Of a stretch of 64,000 nt of DNA, positions 24,974-33,353 are shown piece after piece. The position numbers and the translations under genes are program-made. Positions within the stretch are counted from its first letter, which is position 1. Each line of letters starts with the position of its first letter. The notes under the pieces were generated by a model. It was not told the origin of the DNA. It saw only the letters and a list, made by a program, of their open reading frames with translations, and did no database searches. The stretch comes from Listeria monocytogenes (GTDB taxonomy: Bacteria; Bacillota; Bacilli; Lactobacillales; Listeriaceae), in NCBI RefSeq assembly GCF_041765605.1, contig NZ_CP168900.1, positions 760,001 to 824,000 of the forward strand, given 5' to 3'.

Positions 24974-25810
24974 ATGAGCGTTTTAAACATTGAAGGAGCA
25001 AAATTATCGTATCAGAAAGTCGGACAAGGTCCTATTCTTATTTTTATACCGGGAGCAAATGGAACTGGAGATATCTTTTTACCACTGGCAGAGCAATTGA
25101 AAACATCTTTTTCTGTTGTAATGGTAGATCGTCGTGGGTATGGGGACAGTGAGTTAACAGCAGCTATACCGGAGCGCGCTAGTCATGCATATGATGATTA
25201 CCGAGTGACTAGAGATGCTGCTGATATTGCTGCACTCGCAAAAGCGTTAAGCGACGTGCCTGTTTATATTTTAGGGTCAAGCTCTGGTTCAATTGTTGCT
25301 ATGCATGTCTTGAAAAATCACCCAGAAGTTGTAAAAAAAATAGCCTTTCATGAGCCACCAATCAATACATTCTTACCAGATTCGGAGATGTGGCAAGAAG
25401 CGAATGAAAAGATTGTACAAACTGCCCTAACTAAAAATATGGCAGAAGCAATGCAACTTTTTGGCGAAACACTTCATATTGCCACCATTGACGCAGAAAG
25501 CATGTCGAAACCAGCCGTAACAATAGACGAAGTGACAAAAGATTCAACCACGCAACAAATGAAATACTGGTTCGCTTATGAAATCCGCCAATATACTAGC
25601 TCTAATATATCTTTAGACGATTTCAAACCATATGTTCATCAGATTACGTTACTTAATGGTACCGATTCAAAAGGCTCATTCCCACAAGATGTTAATGCCT
25701 TTATAGCCAAACAACTCGGATTAACTATCGTGGATATTCCAGGCGGTCATTTAGGTTATATTCAAAAACCAGCCGGATTTGCTAAAGTACTTTTGTCAAT
25801 CTGGGGATAA
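24974..25810 (+). CDS. alpha/beta hydrolase
   Basis: 278 residues from ATG 24974 (GAGGAG 10 bases upstream; the ATG at 24965 touches that site). Alpha/beta-hydrolase fold: oxyanion loop [18 protein letters not shown], the nucleophile elbow LGSSSGS (GxSxG-like with serine second position) and a C-terminal GGHLGY histidine. Substrate unknown. Corresponds to lmo0752. It has its own activator-type promoter and terminator, and neighbours a PrfA-like regulator and btlB, suggesting a shared regulon. Confidence 0.85.
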   Translation: MSVLNIEGAKLSYQKVGQGPILIFIPGANGTGDIFLPLAEQLKTSFSVVMVDRRGYGDSELTAAIPERASHAYDDYRVTRDAADIAALAKALSDVPVYILGSSSGSIVAMHVLKNHPEVVKKIAFHEPPINTFLPDSEMWQEANEKIVQTALTKNMAEAMQLFGETLHIATIDAESMSKPAVTIDEVTKDSTTQQMKYWFAYEIRQYTSSNISLDDFKPYVHQITLLNGTDSKGSFPQDVNAFIAKQLGLTIVDIPGGHLGYIQKPAGFAKVLLSIWG

Positions 25811-25817
25811 AAATAAA

Positions 25818-25854
25818 AAATTCTGCTAAAGGTTAAATTTAGCAGAATTTTTTT
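25818..25854 (+). terminator. terminator of the hydrolase gene
   Basis: AAATTCTGCTAAA / TTTAGCAGAATTT, 13-bp perfect stem and T run. Confidence 0.9.
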
Positions 25855-25935
25855 GATGCAGTCGTAATTGCTATTTAAAAGAAAGTGGTCTATGCTTATC
25901 GTTAAAAGTAACTTTCATTTTAGAGGAGAAGCAAA

Positions 25936-26616
25936 ATGAACATTCGAACTGAACTACAAAATAGCCAATTATGCGAAGGATTAACAGAAGCTCAATTAAG
26001 TGAACTGATGAATAAAATTACGGTTAAAGAAAAGCACTATAAAAATAATGAGATTTTATTTTATACAGACGAAGTAACGAAAGTATATATTTTAGTTAAA
26101 GGAAATGCGGCCATTGCTAAAAATACAAGTAGCGGTAAGCGGATTCTAGGTAAAAATGTCACAGAACCTGGAGAACTGGCTGGGGAGATTTATTATTTCT
26201 CGCATCGTAATCCATTTTGGGACTACGCGATCGTGCTTGAACCGACAACAGTACTAGAAATTAGCGGCATTGACCAAGGAACTCTTCAAACCTTAGATTT
26301 AGCTTTACAAAACCAACTATTAGTCAATTTATTAAAAAGTGTTACTAGAAAATTTGAATATATAGGTGAAAAGGTACGAATGGTTTCAGAAGACTCTGTT
26401 CGTGCAAAAATAAGCAATTATTTATTTGGCATCCAAGACGATGATGGCAGTATCGAATTAACAGAAACAAGAGAAGAAATTGCCGACTATCTTGATATTA
26501 CAAGACCTTCACTTTCGAGAGAACTTGGCAGAATGCAAAAAGAAAATATTATTCGTATCGAAGGAAGTAGCGTTATTATTTTAGATGCGATTATATTTGA
26601 TACTTTTATTGAGTAA
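25936..26616 (+). CDS. PrfA-like Crp/Fnr regulator (Lmo0753 type)
   Basis: 226 residues: N-terminal β-roll (~15-115; KNNEILFYTDEVTKVYILVKGNAAI), long dimer helix (~120-150) and a winged HTH (~168-215; TETREEIADYLDITRPSLSRELGRMQ). From memory it is the Crp/Fnr protein closest to PrfA in L. monocytogenes, reported to matter for attachment to plant tissue rather than classical virulence. Ribosome site AGAGGAG. No GTAAC box was found in front of this gene itself, but good ones stand before both flanking genes, so it is the likely activator of the hydrolase and btlB. Effector ligand unknown. Confidence 0.88.
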   Translation: MNIRTELQNSQLCEGLTEAQLSELMNKITVKEKHYKNNEILFYTDEVTKVYILVKGNAAIAKNTSSGKRILGKNVTEPGELAGEIYYFSHRNPFWDYAIVLEPTTVLEISGIDQGTLQTLDLALQNQLLVNLLKSVTRKFEYIGEKVRMVSEDSVRAKISNYLFGIQDDDGSIELTETREEIADYLDITRPSLSRELGRMQKENIIRIEGSSVIILDAIIFDTFIE

Positions 26617-26619
26617 CTA

Positions 26620-26661
26620 GTAACCAGCGTTACATCTTTTCGTATGCGGTAATGGTAAGCT
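26620..26661 (+). promoter_or_regulatory. PrfA-box-like palindrome and promoter of btlB
   Basis: GTAACCAGCGTTAC (26620-26633), nearly identical to the site at 24894. Applying the same 29-bp geometry puts TAAGCT at the -10 (26656-26661), a weak hexamer as expected for an activator-dependent promoter. Confidence 0.6.
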
Positions 26662-26696
26662 ATTCGTATTAAAAGAATGAATACGGAGGAGATTAC

Positions 26697-27308
26697 ATGT
26701 TATTAACTAGAAACGAACCTTTTACCGCAGAAAAAATACAAGCAAAGGCAGACATCCTTGAGCTAGTTCAATTTGAACGATTTTGCCGCGATAATGCACT
26801 TTGGGACGCAATGGAAACCTGTTTTACAAAAGATTCAAACGTAAAAATTTCCTGGTTTCAAGGAACTGGGCATGGCTTTATTGAGGCATCAAAGAAAATG
26901 ACCAACCCTGCACCACATAAAATATACAATATCCAAGTTTGGATTAAGAACGACCGAGCTGTGGCGATAATGCAAGCCACTATCCAAACACGCACCATCA
27001 TAAATGGAGTAGAAATGGAACTTAATTCTGACGCCAAATTAGTGACACGAGTAGAACGAATCGATGGCAAATGGTACATTAATGCATTTGAAGGAGTTTA
27101 TGAGAAAGACTCATTGATGCCAGTGGTTCCAAGTAAAAATGCTGATGTTCCTGCTGAGTTGTTAGCTAATTTTAGAAAAAGCTATGCTTGCCTAGCACTT
27201 TCATTAACATTAAACGGTTATGAGATTGATAATAATCTTCCCGGCATTGATCGCCCGGAGCAAGTGACTCAATTTTTCAAAGAAGCTGATGAGTGGTTGC
27301 TCCAATAA
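26697..27308 (+). CDS. btlB: SnoaL/NTF2-like protein BtlB
   Basis: 203 residues. Residues ~15-140 form a SnoaL_4/NTF2-like cone domain (LVQFERFCRDNALWDAM, ISWFQGTGHGFIE, DAKLVTRVERIDGKWYINAFEGVYEKDSLMP), the fold of BaiE bile-acid 7α-dehydratase and relatives; the C-terminal ~60 residues are a helical extension. By memory lmo0754 is btlB, a bile-tolerance locus. The enzymatic activity is not established. Ribosome site ACGGAGGAG. It has a single-gene transcript with a strong palindromic terminator, and a PrfA-box-like site upstream. Confidence 0.82.
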   Translation: MLLTRNEPFTAEKIQAKADILELVQFERFCRDNALWDAMETCFTKDSNVKISWFQGTGHGFIEASKKMTNPAPHKIYNIQVWIKNDRAVAIMQATIQTRTIINGVEMELNSDAKLVTRVERIDGKWYINAFEGVYEKDSLMPVVPSKNADVPAELLANFRKSYACLALSLTLNGYEIDNNLPGIDRPEQVTQFFKEADEWLLQ

Positions 27309-27311
27309 TTT

Positions 27312-27347
27312 AAAAAGGATAGCTAGTTTTTACTAGCTATCCTTTTT
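27312..27347. terminator. btlB terminator
   Basis: A 16-bp perfect stem AAAAAGGATAGCTAGT / ACTAGCTATCCTTTTT with a TTTT loop. Confidence 0.92.
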
Positions 27348-27422
27348 AAATGAAGGAGTCTCATTTTAAAATATGCTATACTTAGTGAAATATAAACCTC
27401 ATGAAACGGTAGGTGGTTGTCA

Positions 27423-28244
27423 GTGAAAAAGAGTAAGACGGTTCAAATTCTATTAGTTTTTTCCGTTGTTGCGTTAATTTTGAGCATGGTTGGGGTGGTA
27501 TCAATTTGGTATGGGCAGAAAAATCATCAAACGAATAATGCGAAAACCACCGCCAAAAAAGAGACTACAGTAACGAAAAAACAAGATATGTTTAAAATAA
27601 CGGCGCTCGGTGATTCGCTTACATATGGCGTTGGCGATACAGAAGGCGGCGGGTATGTCCGAGTGGTGGAGAATTTCTACAAACAAAAAGAGAAAAATGT
27701 CGAGAATGTCAATCTTGCTATTAGCGGGGCGAAATCAGACCAGCTTCTCAAACAATTAGATCAAAAAGAAGTGCAAAACCAAATAAAATCAGCAGATGTT
27801 ATTTTAATGACGATTGGCGGAAATGATTTGTTTCGCGGCGGGGAAGCGCTAGATGATTTTAAAAGCGATGCGATTAAACAAGCCGAAGCAAGTTATACGA
27901 GCAATCTAAAACAAATTTACCAAACGATACGGAATTTAAATCCATCCGCGCCAGTTTTTCATATTGGGCTGTATAATCCGTTTATGTCGTTAGAAAATGC
28001 GAGCGAAATGTCGGCAGTTGCGAATGAGTGGAACATGCAAAGTCAAAATCTATCTCAAAACGAGAAAAATATCATTTATGTTCCGACTTTTGATTTATTT
28101 CAGCAAAATGGGGATGCATATTTAGCGACTGATAAATTCCATCCAAATCATGCCGGATATCAGTTTATCGGTAATCGGGTGACGGAGGTTATAGAGACGG
28201 GAGGAGGAGAAGGCGATGACGGAGCGAGCACTTCAAGTAACTAA
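27423..28244 (+). CDS. SGNH/GDSL-type esterase, membrane-anchored
   Basis: 273 residues from GTG 27423 (AGGTGG six bases upstream; TTG 27417 abuts that site). An N-terminal membrane anchor (~8-30), then a GDSL-lipase domain: block I GDSLTYGVGD, block II Gly in AISGAKS, block III GGND and block V DKFHPNHAGY with catalytic Asp and His. This resembles YpmR-type secreted lipase/esterases. It acts outside the membrane; the substrate may be an O-acetyl group or a lipid, unknown. It overlaps the next ABC gene by 29 nt, suggesting a functional link. Corresponds to lmo0755. Confidence 0.88.
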   Translation: MKKSKTVQILLVFSVVALILSMVGVVSIWYGQKNHQTNNAKTTAKKETTVTKKQDMFKITALGDSLTYGVGDTEGGGYVRVVENFYKQKEKNVENVNLAISGAKSDQLLKQLDQKEVQNQIKSADVILMTIGGNDLFRGGEALDDFKSDAIKQAEASYTSNLKQIYQTIRNLNPSAPVFHIGLYNPFMSLENASEMSAVANEWNMQSQNLSQNEKNIIYVPTFDLFQQNGDAYLATDKFHPNHAGYQFIGNRVTEVIETGGGEGDDGASTSSN

Positions 28245-29121
28245 TCTGCATAAAAAAATTCGTAAACGAGAAATTATCAAAGGTATTTCTTTTGAAGTAA
28301 TGCCCGGGGAAGTTTTTGGGTTTCTTGGACCGAATGGAGCTGGGAAAACGACGACGATTCGAATGATTGTCGGCTTAATCAAACCAACGTCTGGAACGAT
28401 TTTAATTGGTGGCAAAGATATTCGCAAAAATTTCACCGAAGCAATGCGAGGTCTTGGTTCGATCGTTGAAAACCCGGAATTTTATAGCTTTTTAACAGGA
28501 CAAGAAAATTTGGCGTATTTTGCCCGAATGGATTCTTCGATTAAAAAAGAACGTATTCAAGAAGTAACCGAGCTAGTTGGGCTAGAAAAGCGGATAAACG
28601 ACCGAGTTTCTACGTATTCACTTGGTATGCGCCAACGTTTAGGGATTGCTCAAGCATTACTTTCGAATCCGAAATTATTAATTCTTGATGAACCAACAAA
28701 CGGTCTCGATCCATCTGGAATTCATGAAATGCGCGACTTTATCCGTGCTCTGGCTAGAAATGAAGGTATTAGTGTACTTGTTTCTTCCCATTTATTAAGT
28801 GAAATTGAACTTTTATGTGATCGGGTGGCGATTATGACGGACGGGACGATTATTAAAACCGACCAAGTTGCGCACCTGCTCAGTTCTCGTGCGCAATTAC
28901 GCTGGCGGGTGACTCCAATAGAACAAGCCAAAGCCTTTTTGGAAAGTGTGACCGAAGTGGAAGTGGACGGGGAGTACCTAGTGACAGCTATGAATGAGGA
29001 AAGTGCAGAGTGGAACGAACAACTCGTTGCAAAAGGCATCAAAGTCCATGAAATCGACAAGCGAAAACCATCCCTTGAAGATCTATTCCTTGAGTTAACG
29101 GGAGGTCAGTCTATTGATTAA
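28216..29121 (+). CDS. ABC-2 type transporter ATP-binding protein
   Basis: 301 residues: NBD with Walker A GPNGAGKTT (~39-47), YSLGMRQRLGIAQALL (signature), LLILDEPTNGLDP, and a ~70-residue C-terminal domain of the DrrA/BcrA type. Starts inside the esterase gene at an ATG after GGGAGGAGAAGG. It works with the adjacent permease. BcrA-type transporters commonly give bacitracin or lantibiotic resistance, but no substrate is shown here. Confidence 0.9.
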   Translation: MTERALQVTNLHKKIRKREIIKGISFEVMPGEVFGFLGPNGAGKTTTIRMIVGLIKPTSGTILIGGKDIRKNFTEAMRGLGSIVENPEFYSFLTGQENLAYFARMDSSIKKERIQEVTELVGLEKRINDRVSTYSLGMRQRLGIAQALLSNPKLLILDEPTNGLDPSGIHEMRDFIRALARNEGISVLVSSHLLSEIELLCDRVAIMTDGTIIKTDQVAHLLSSRAQLRWRVTPIEQAKAFLESVTEVEVDGEYLVTAMNEESAEWNEQLVAKGIKVHEIDKRKPSLEDLFLELTGGQSID

Positions 29122-30094
29122 TTTAGTGTATAATGAGCAATTAAAACTTTGGCGCAAAAAGCGACTCATCGTTATTTTAGCGTTGGTGGCAATTATTGTA
29201 GCGATTTTCACGTATGCGCAATTCAGACATCATCAAGAAGATGAAAAGCAAGCTGGGACAAGCGATTGGCATGTACAGACTCAGCAACAAATCGTCGACC
29301 TTGAAAATCGACTTGGCACAGGGCGGCTTCCCGAAGAATATCAAAAATATTTTAAAGTGCTTGTCGGGCAACTACAATATTATTTAGATCATGACATCAA
29401 CCCAAATGCACCTGGAGCACCAACTTTCCTAAAAACGTTTGTTGAAAATGGTATTAGTTTATTGTTTCCACTTTTTATCATGGTTATAGCAGCCGATTTA
29501 ATCAGTGCTGAAACAAGTGCGGGAACGATGAAGTTCTTGCTGACAAGACCTGTGAAGCGATGGCGGATTTTGACGAGTAAATATGTTTCAATGTTGCTTT
29601 CGATTTCCGCGATTATGGTGTTGTCTGCCGTTATTGCCTATCTGATTTCTGGGATTGTCTTTGGCTACGGTGGCTGGGACGCGCCAGTTCTCACCGGATT
29701 TGGCATGAAAGATGGTGCTGTGACAACAACAGATGTGTACCAGCTTCCAGTTTGGCAATTACTACTCATGGAATTTGGACTTGCGTGGTTTGTCAGTATG
29801 GTGGTCGGCGTGTTAACGATGTTTGTATCGGTGCTCGTCCGCTCTACAGCCGCTGTAATGGGGATTATGCTTGCTTCCCTTATTACCGGAACGATTCTAA
29901 CCAACCTTGTCAGCTCTTGGCCAAGCGCGAAATATTTATTTATGGTTAATTTACAACTAACGAATTACTTAAACGGCTCCAGCCCACCCGTCGAAGGCAT
30001 GACATTGAATTTCTCGATGCTCGTGTTAACCGCGTGGATGCTAGTCGCATTCGTTTTATCCTATTTTATTTTCACCAAAAGAGATGTGTATTAA
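29114..30094 (+). CDS. ABC-2 type permease
   Basis: 326 residues, TTG start after GGGAGG, overlapping the ATPase by 8 nt. An amphipathic N-terminus (VYNEQLKLWRKKR) precedes a first membrane helix, a long extracellular loop (~40-110), five further helices and the motif SAGTMKFLLTRPVKRWRILTSKY typical of ABC2_membrane_2/BcrB-like permeases. It is the membrane partner of the preceding ATPase. Corresponds to lmo0757. Terminator immediately follows. Confidence 0.88.
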   Translation: MINLVYNEQLKLWRKKRLIVILALVAIIVAIFTYAQFRHHQEDEKQAGTSDWHVQTQQQIVDLENRLGTGRLPEEYQKYFKVLVGQLQYYLDHDINPNAPGAPTFLKTFVENGISLLFPLFIMVIAADLISAETSAGTMKFLLTRPVKRWRILTSKYVSMLLSISAIMVLSAVIAYLISGIVFGYGGWDAPVLTGFGMKDGAVTTTDVYQLPVWQLLLMEFGLAWFVSMVVGVLTMFVSVLVRSTAAVMGIMLASLITGTILTNLVSSWPSAKYLFMVNLQLTNYLNGSSPPVEGMTLNFSMLVLTAWMLVAFVLSYFIFTKRDVY

Positions 30095-30119
30095 AGAGCG
30101 CTTAGTGGCGCTCTTTTTT
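30093..30119 (+). terminator. terminator of the esterase-ABC operon
   Basis: AAAGAGCGC-TTAGTG-GCGCTCTTTTTT. Confidence 0.9.
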
Positions 30120-30170
30120 GCGGTCTTTAAAAGTTACTTACTTTTTGTGAGCATAAAACTTTTCTTTTTA

Positions 30171-30190
30171 ATAGTTTAGTTATAAACTAT
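30171..30190 (+). promoter_or_regulatory. operator-like palindrome before the dioxygenase operon
   Basis: ATAGTTTA-GTTA-TAAACTAT, 8-bp half sites with a 4-bp spacer, ~30 bp before the first start codon and overlapping a plausible -10 region. A MarR-type repressor (MhqR-like) is the obvious candidate, by analogy only; none is encoded nearby. Confidence 0.55.
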
Positions 30191-30220
30191 AGTTAGTAAT
30201 CAAGAAGGAGGTACAAACAA

Positions 30221-31111
30221 ATGATTAAAGGCATTCATCACGTATCCGCGCTAACGAAATCATTTAGCGAGAACCATCATTTTTATTCAGACATATTAGG
30301 GCTACGGCTCGTAAAAAATACAGTAAATCAAGACAATATTCACATGCGCCACCTATTTTACGGGGACTATACAGGAAGCCCGGGTACCTTGTTAACATTT
30401 TTCGAAGTACCTCGCATCGGCTCAAGCTACAACGAACGCGCCTTTTTCGGCAATATCACCCTAGGAATACCAAAAGACACAAACTCTTACTGGGAAAAAA
30501 GGCTAAACGATTTTGCCATTTCTTTCATAAAACAAGGCCAGACTTTAACCTTACAAGATCCCGATACAATGGGCATCATCCTAACGGAAATACCAGAAAC
30601 CATTTCTAACCCAACCATCCACACCGATATCCCAGCCGAAAAACAAATTGTTCGGATTATCGGCGCTGACTATCACGTGCCAGATCCGGCCGCGACCAGC
30701 CAGTTTTTCACGGATTTATTTGGCTTAGAAAGTCAGAATGGGGTATTAGTAGATATGAGTGAGATGAGTTTTGCGAAACTTCACGCCACAAGTTCAGACA
30801 AAAAATCCCGAACAGGCCGCGGAACAATTGATCACATTGCCTATACCGTTGAAACCAAAGAAGCAGTTGATGAACTTCACGATATAGCCGTTCGAAACGA
30901 TTTGGAAATTGAAGAATTCGTTGACCGCGAGTATTTTAAAAGTTTATATATCCGCGAACCAGGTGGTCTTAGGATTGAATTTGCAAGTGCTGGCCCCGGT
31001 TTTACAATAGACGAACCACTAGAAACAATGGGCGATAGACTAGCTTTACCAAGCTTTTTAGAAGAAAAAAGAACAGAAATAGAAACTTATTTTGGAGGAG
31101 ATTTATCATGA
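30221..31111 (+). CDS. ring-cleaving dioxygenase/glyoxalase-family protein (first of a tandem pair)
   Basis: 296 residues with two vicinal-oxygen-chelate halves: IKGIHHVSALTKS...HFYSDILGLRLVKNTVNQD at the start and GTIDHIAYTVETKEAVDELHD with REPGGLRIEFASAGPGF at the end. Metal ligands (His in GIHHVS, His in TIDHIAY, Glu in LRIEFA) are present. This is the MhqO/LinE-type subfamily that in B. subtilis confers resistance to hydroquinones and catechols. Ribosome site AAGGAGG. ATGA overlap with its paralogue downstream; the two share the VKNTVNQD-D/N-IH motif. Corresponds to lmo0758. Confidence 0.87.
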   Translation: MIKGIHHVSALTKSFSENHHFYSDILGLRLVKNTVNQDNIHMRHLFYGDYTGSPGTLLTFFEVPRIGSSYNERAFFGNITLGIPKDTNSYWEKRLNDFAISFIKQGQTLTLQDPDTMGIILTEIPETISNPTIHTDIPAEKQIVRIIGADYHVPDPAATSQFFTDLFGLESQNGVLVDMSEMSFAKLHATSSDKKSRTGRGTIDHIAYTVETKEAVDELHDIAVRNDLEIEEFVDREYFKSLYIREPGGLRIEFASAGPGFTIDEPLETMGDRLALPSFLEEKRTEIETYFGGDLS

Positions 31112-32067
31112 TTAAAGATTTAAAAGGAATTCACCACGTAACAGCAATGACAAGTAGTGCGGAGAAAAATTATGCGTTTTTTACAGAAGTTTTAGGAATG
31201 CGTTTAGTGAAAAAAACCGTTAACCAAGACGATATTCATACGTATCATTTGTTTTTCGCCGATGACAAAGGTTCAGCAGGAACGGATATGACATTTTTTG
31301 ACTTCCCTAATTTACCAAAAGGACGTCACGGGACAGATAGTATTTCTCGCGTAGCTTTCCGAGTACCTAGTGATGCGGCGCTTGAATACTGGCTTGACCG
31401 TTTTGAACAATTAGAAGTTCCTCATAGCGATATCAAAACTCTATTTGGCAAAAAATATCTGACATTCCAAGATTTTGACGACCAACAATTACAACTGATT
31501 TCTGATGAAAATAACGAAGGGGTTGCAGCTGGAACTCCATGGAAAAACGGACCAGTTCCAGAAAAATATGCAATTTACGGTTTAGGACCAGTATTTTTAA
31601 CGGTAGTTTCGCTCAAAAACATGGAAGCGATTTTGCAAACGATTTTTGGCTTTAGAAAAGTGACAGAAGAAGACGGTCTTCATTTATATGAGGTTGGCGA
31701 AGGTGGTAACGGGGCGCAAGTGATTGTCGAAGAGCGTACCGATATCCCAGCTGCAATGCAAGGCTACGGCGGCGTGCACCATGTAGCTTTCCGAGTAGAA
31801 GACCACGAAGAATTACAAAAATGGATTGATCGCATGAATACAATTGAAGCACCTAATTCTGGCTATGTAAACCGCTTCTACTTTGAATCATTGTATGTAC
31901 CAGTTTCAGAACGAATTTTGTTTGAATTTGCAACAGATGGTCCGGGCTTTGCAAGTGATGAACCATACGAAACACTCGGTGAAAAATTAGCCTTGCCACC
32001 ATTTTTAGAACCAAAACGAGCAGAAATTGAAAAAATGGTACGTCCGATTAATACGAAACGGAGCTGA
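31108..32067 (+). CDS. ring-cleaving dioxygenase/glyoxalase-family protein (second of a tandem pair)
   Basis: 319 residues with the same two-half VOC architecture (LKGIHHVTAMTSS, VKKTVNQDDIHTYHLFF, YGGVHHVAFRVEDHEE, ERILFEFATDGPGF). Metal ligands are all kept. It is longer and closer to MhqO than its neighbour, which it overlaps by 4 nt; the pair must come from a tandem duplication followed by divergence. Likely substrate: a quinone or catechol adduct (inferred from the B. subtilis mhq genes). Corresponds to lmo0759. Confidence 0.88.
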   Translation: MIKDLKGIHHVTAMTSSAEKNYAFFTEVLGMRLVKKTVNQDDIHTYHLFFADDKGSAGTDMTFFDFPNLPKGRHGTDSISRVAFRVPSDAALEYWLDRFEQLEVPHSDIKTLFGKKYLTFQDFDDQQLQLISDENNEGVAAGTPWKNGPVPEKYAIYGLGPVFLTVVSLKNMEAILQTIFGFRKVTEEDGLHLYEVGEGGNGAQVIVEERTDIPAAMQGYGGVHHVAFRVEDHEELQKWIDRMNTIEAPNSGYVNRFYFESLYVPVSERILFEFATDGPGFASDEPYETLGEKLALPPFLEPKRAEIEKMVRPINTKRS

Positions 32068-32073
32068 TAAACG

Positions 32074-32682
32074 ATGGAACACATTTATATTCCAGGGAAA
32101 AATAAGGATTTAGCCCCACTATTACTACTTCACGGGACAGGCGGCGATGAAAAGTCGCTTGTCGAAGTGGCGGAATTTATCGCAGGTGACGCGGCTGTTT
32201 TATCGTTGCGCGGTGATATTAAAGAAGGCGGAGCAAATCGGTTTTTTAAAAGATTTCATGATGGTAGCTTAGATTTAGAAGACTTGGAAAGTAAAACCGC
32301 AGAATTAATCACTACAACACGCGAACTGGCTGAAAAATATCAATTGGATTTTGAACGAATGATTGCAGTAGGGTATTCAAATGGCGCAAACATCGCAGCC
32401 AACGCGCTACTACAAGCAGAAGATAGTTTCCATAAAGCGATTTTGTTTCATGCGATGCCAGCTGGAAATAAACAACCCGAATTTTCTATTAGCCACCGCA
32501 ACGTATTTCTGTCCGCGGGCTTAAATGATCCCCTTATTACTGCGAAAGCCTCCGAAGAATTGGTGGAAATACTCGAAAAACGGGGCGCGAAAGTCGAGAC
32601 AGTTTGGACAGCAGCTGGGCATTCTCTTACTATGGAAGAACTTGAAGAAGCAAAAAAATGGTATCAAAATAACCAGAAATGA
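32074..32682 (+). CDS. carboxylesterase/phospholipase, MhqD-like
   Basis: 202 residues, alpha/beta hydrolase of the LysoPLA2/carboxylesterase group: LLLLHGTGGDE (oxyanion), GYSNGANIA (nucleophile Ser), LNDPLI (Asp) and AAGHSL (His). Only 6 bp after the dioxygenase gene. In B. subtilis the same pair of functions (MhqO and MhqD) is controlled by MhqR and handles quinones. Corresponds to lmo0760. Confidence 0.87.
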   Translation: MEHIYIPGKNKDLAPLLLLHGTGGDEKSLVEVAEFIAGDAAVLSLRGDIKEGGANRFFKRFHDGSLDLEDLESKTAELITTTRELAEKYQLDFERMIAVGYSNGANIAANALLQAEDSFHKAILFHAMPAGNKQPEFSISHRNVFLSAGLNDPLITAKASEELVEILEKRGAKVETVWTAAGHSLTMEELEEAKKWYQNNQK

Positions 32683-32691
32683 GGGAAGTAG

Positions 32692-33312
32692 ATGACTATT
32701 TTTAAAAGTGCTGATTTATCTCAAAAAGAAAACTACAAATTTTTAACTGGAAGTATTATTCCGCGACCAATTGCTTTTGTAACAACGCTTGCTGAAGACG
32801 GGGTGACGGTTAACGCCGCCCCGTTCAGTTTTTTTAATGTTGTTTCAAGCGAGCCAGCGATAGTTTCGATAGCTGTTCAACGCGCGAATGGCGAGCAAAA
32901 AGATACAGCGAGGAATGCGGCTTTTACGAAAGAATTAAATATTCATATTGTTAGTGAGTCTTTTGTGGGAGAAATGAATAAAACCGCCGCTCGACTGGCA
33001 CCAGATGTGAGCGAAATCGATAAGACAAGCTTGTATTTAGAGCAAGTTCCTGGAATGAAAACACCGAAGATTTCCGAGGCCAATATCGTGCTTACAGCTA
33101 AACTAGAACAAATTATTCCGATTAAAAATGATGCTGATGAAATTGTTTCTGATTTAATTCTGGCACGTATTTTGACATATGATTTCGCAGACGAAGTGTT
33201 TGATTCTGAGCATCACTATATTTTGCCAGAAAAGCTTGAACCAGTTGCCAGACTCGCTGGAAATGACTATACAAAACTTGGCGATATTTTCCGGATTGAA
33301 AGGCCAAATTAA
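32692..33312 (+). CDS. flavin reductase-like FMN-binding protein
   Basis: 206 residues of the flavoredoxin/flavin_reduct split-barrel type: FLTGSIIPRPIAFVTTLAEDG at the N-terminus binds FMN, followed by VNAAPFSFFNVVSSEPAIVSIAV. Ribosome site GAGGGAAG. Last gene of the four-gene operon; it could supply reduced flavin or reduce quinones itself. No terminator was found before the hflX leader, so some read-through into that leader is possible. Confidence 0.85.
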   Translation: MTIFKSADLSQKENYKFLTGSIIPRPIAFVTTLAEDGVTVNAAPFSFFNVVSSEPAIVSIAVQRANGEQKDTARNAAFTKELNIHIVSESFVGEMNKTAARLAPDVSEIDKTSLYLEQVPGMKTPKISEANIVLTAKLEQIIPIKNDADEIVSDLILARILTYDFADEVFDSEHHYILPEKLEPVARLAGNDYTKLGDIFRIERPN

Positions 33313-33353
33313 CGAGAAATAGTTGCGAAACAAAAGCGACCATGTTAAACTAG

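Noticed and set aside
25860-25935. Inverted GTTA-N4-TAAC element before the PrfA-like regulator gene
   Set aside because: Half sites are in the opposite orientation to the TAAC-N4-GTTA sites of the neighbours, so it is not the same box.
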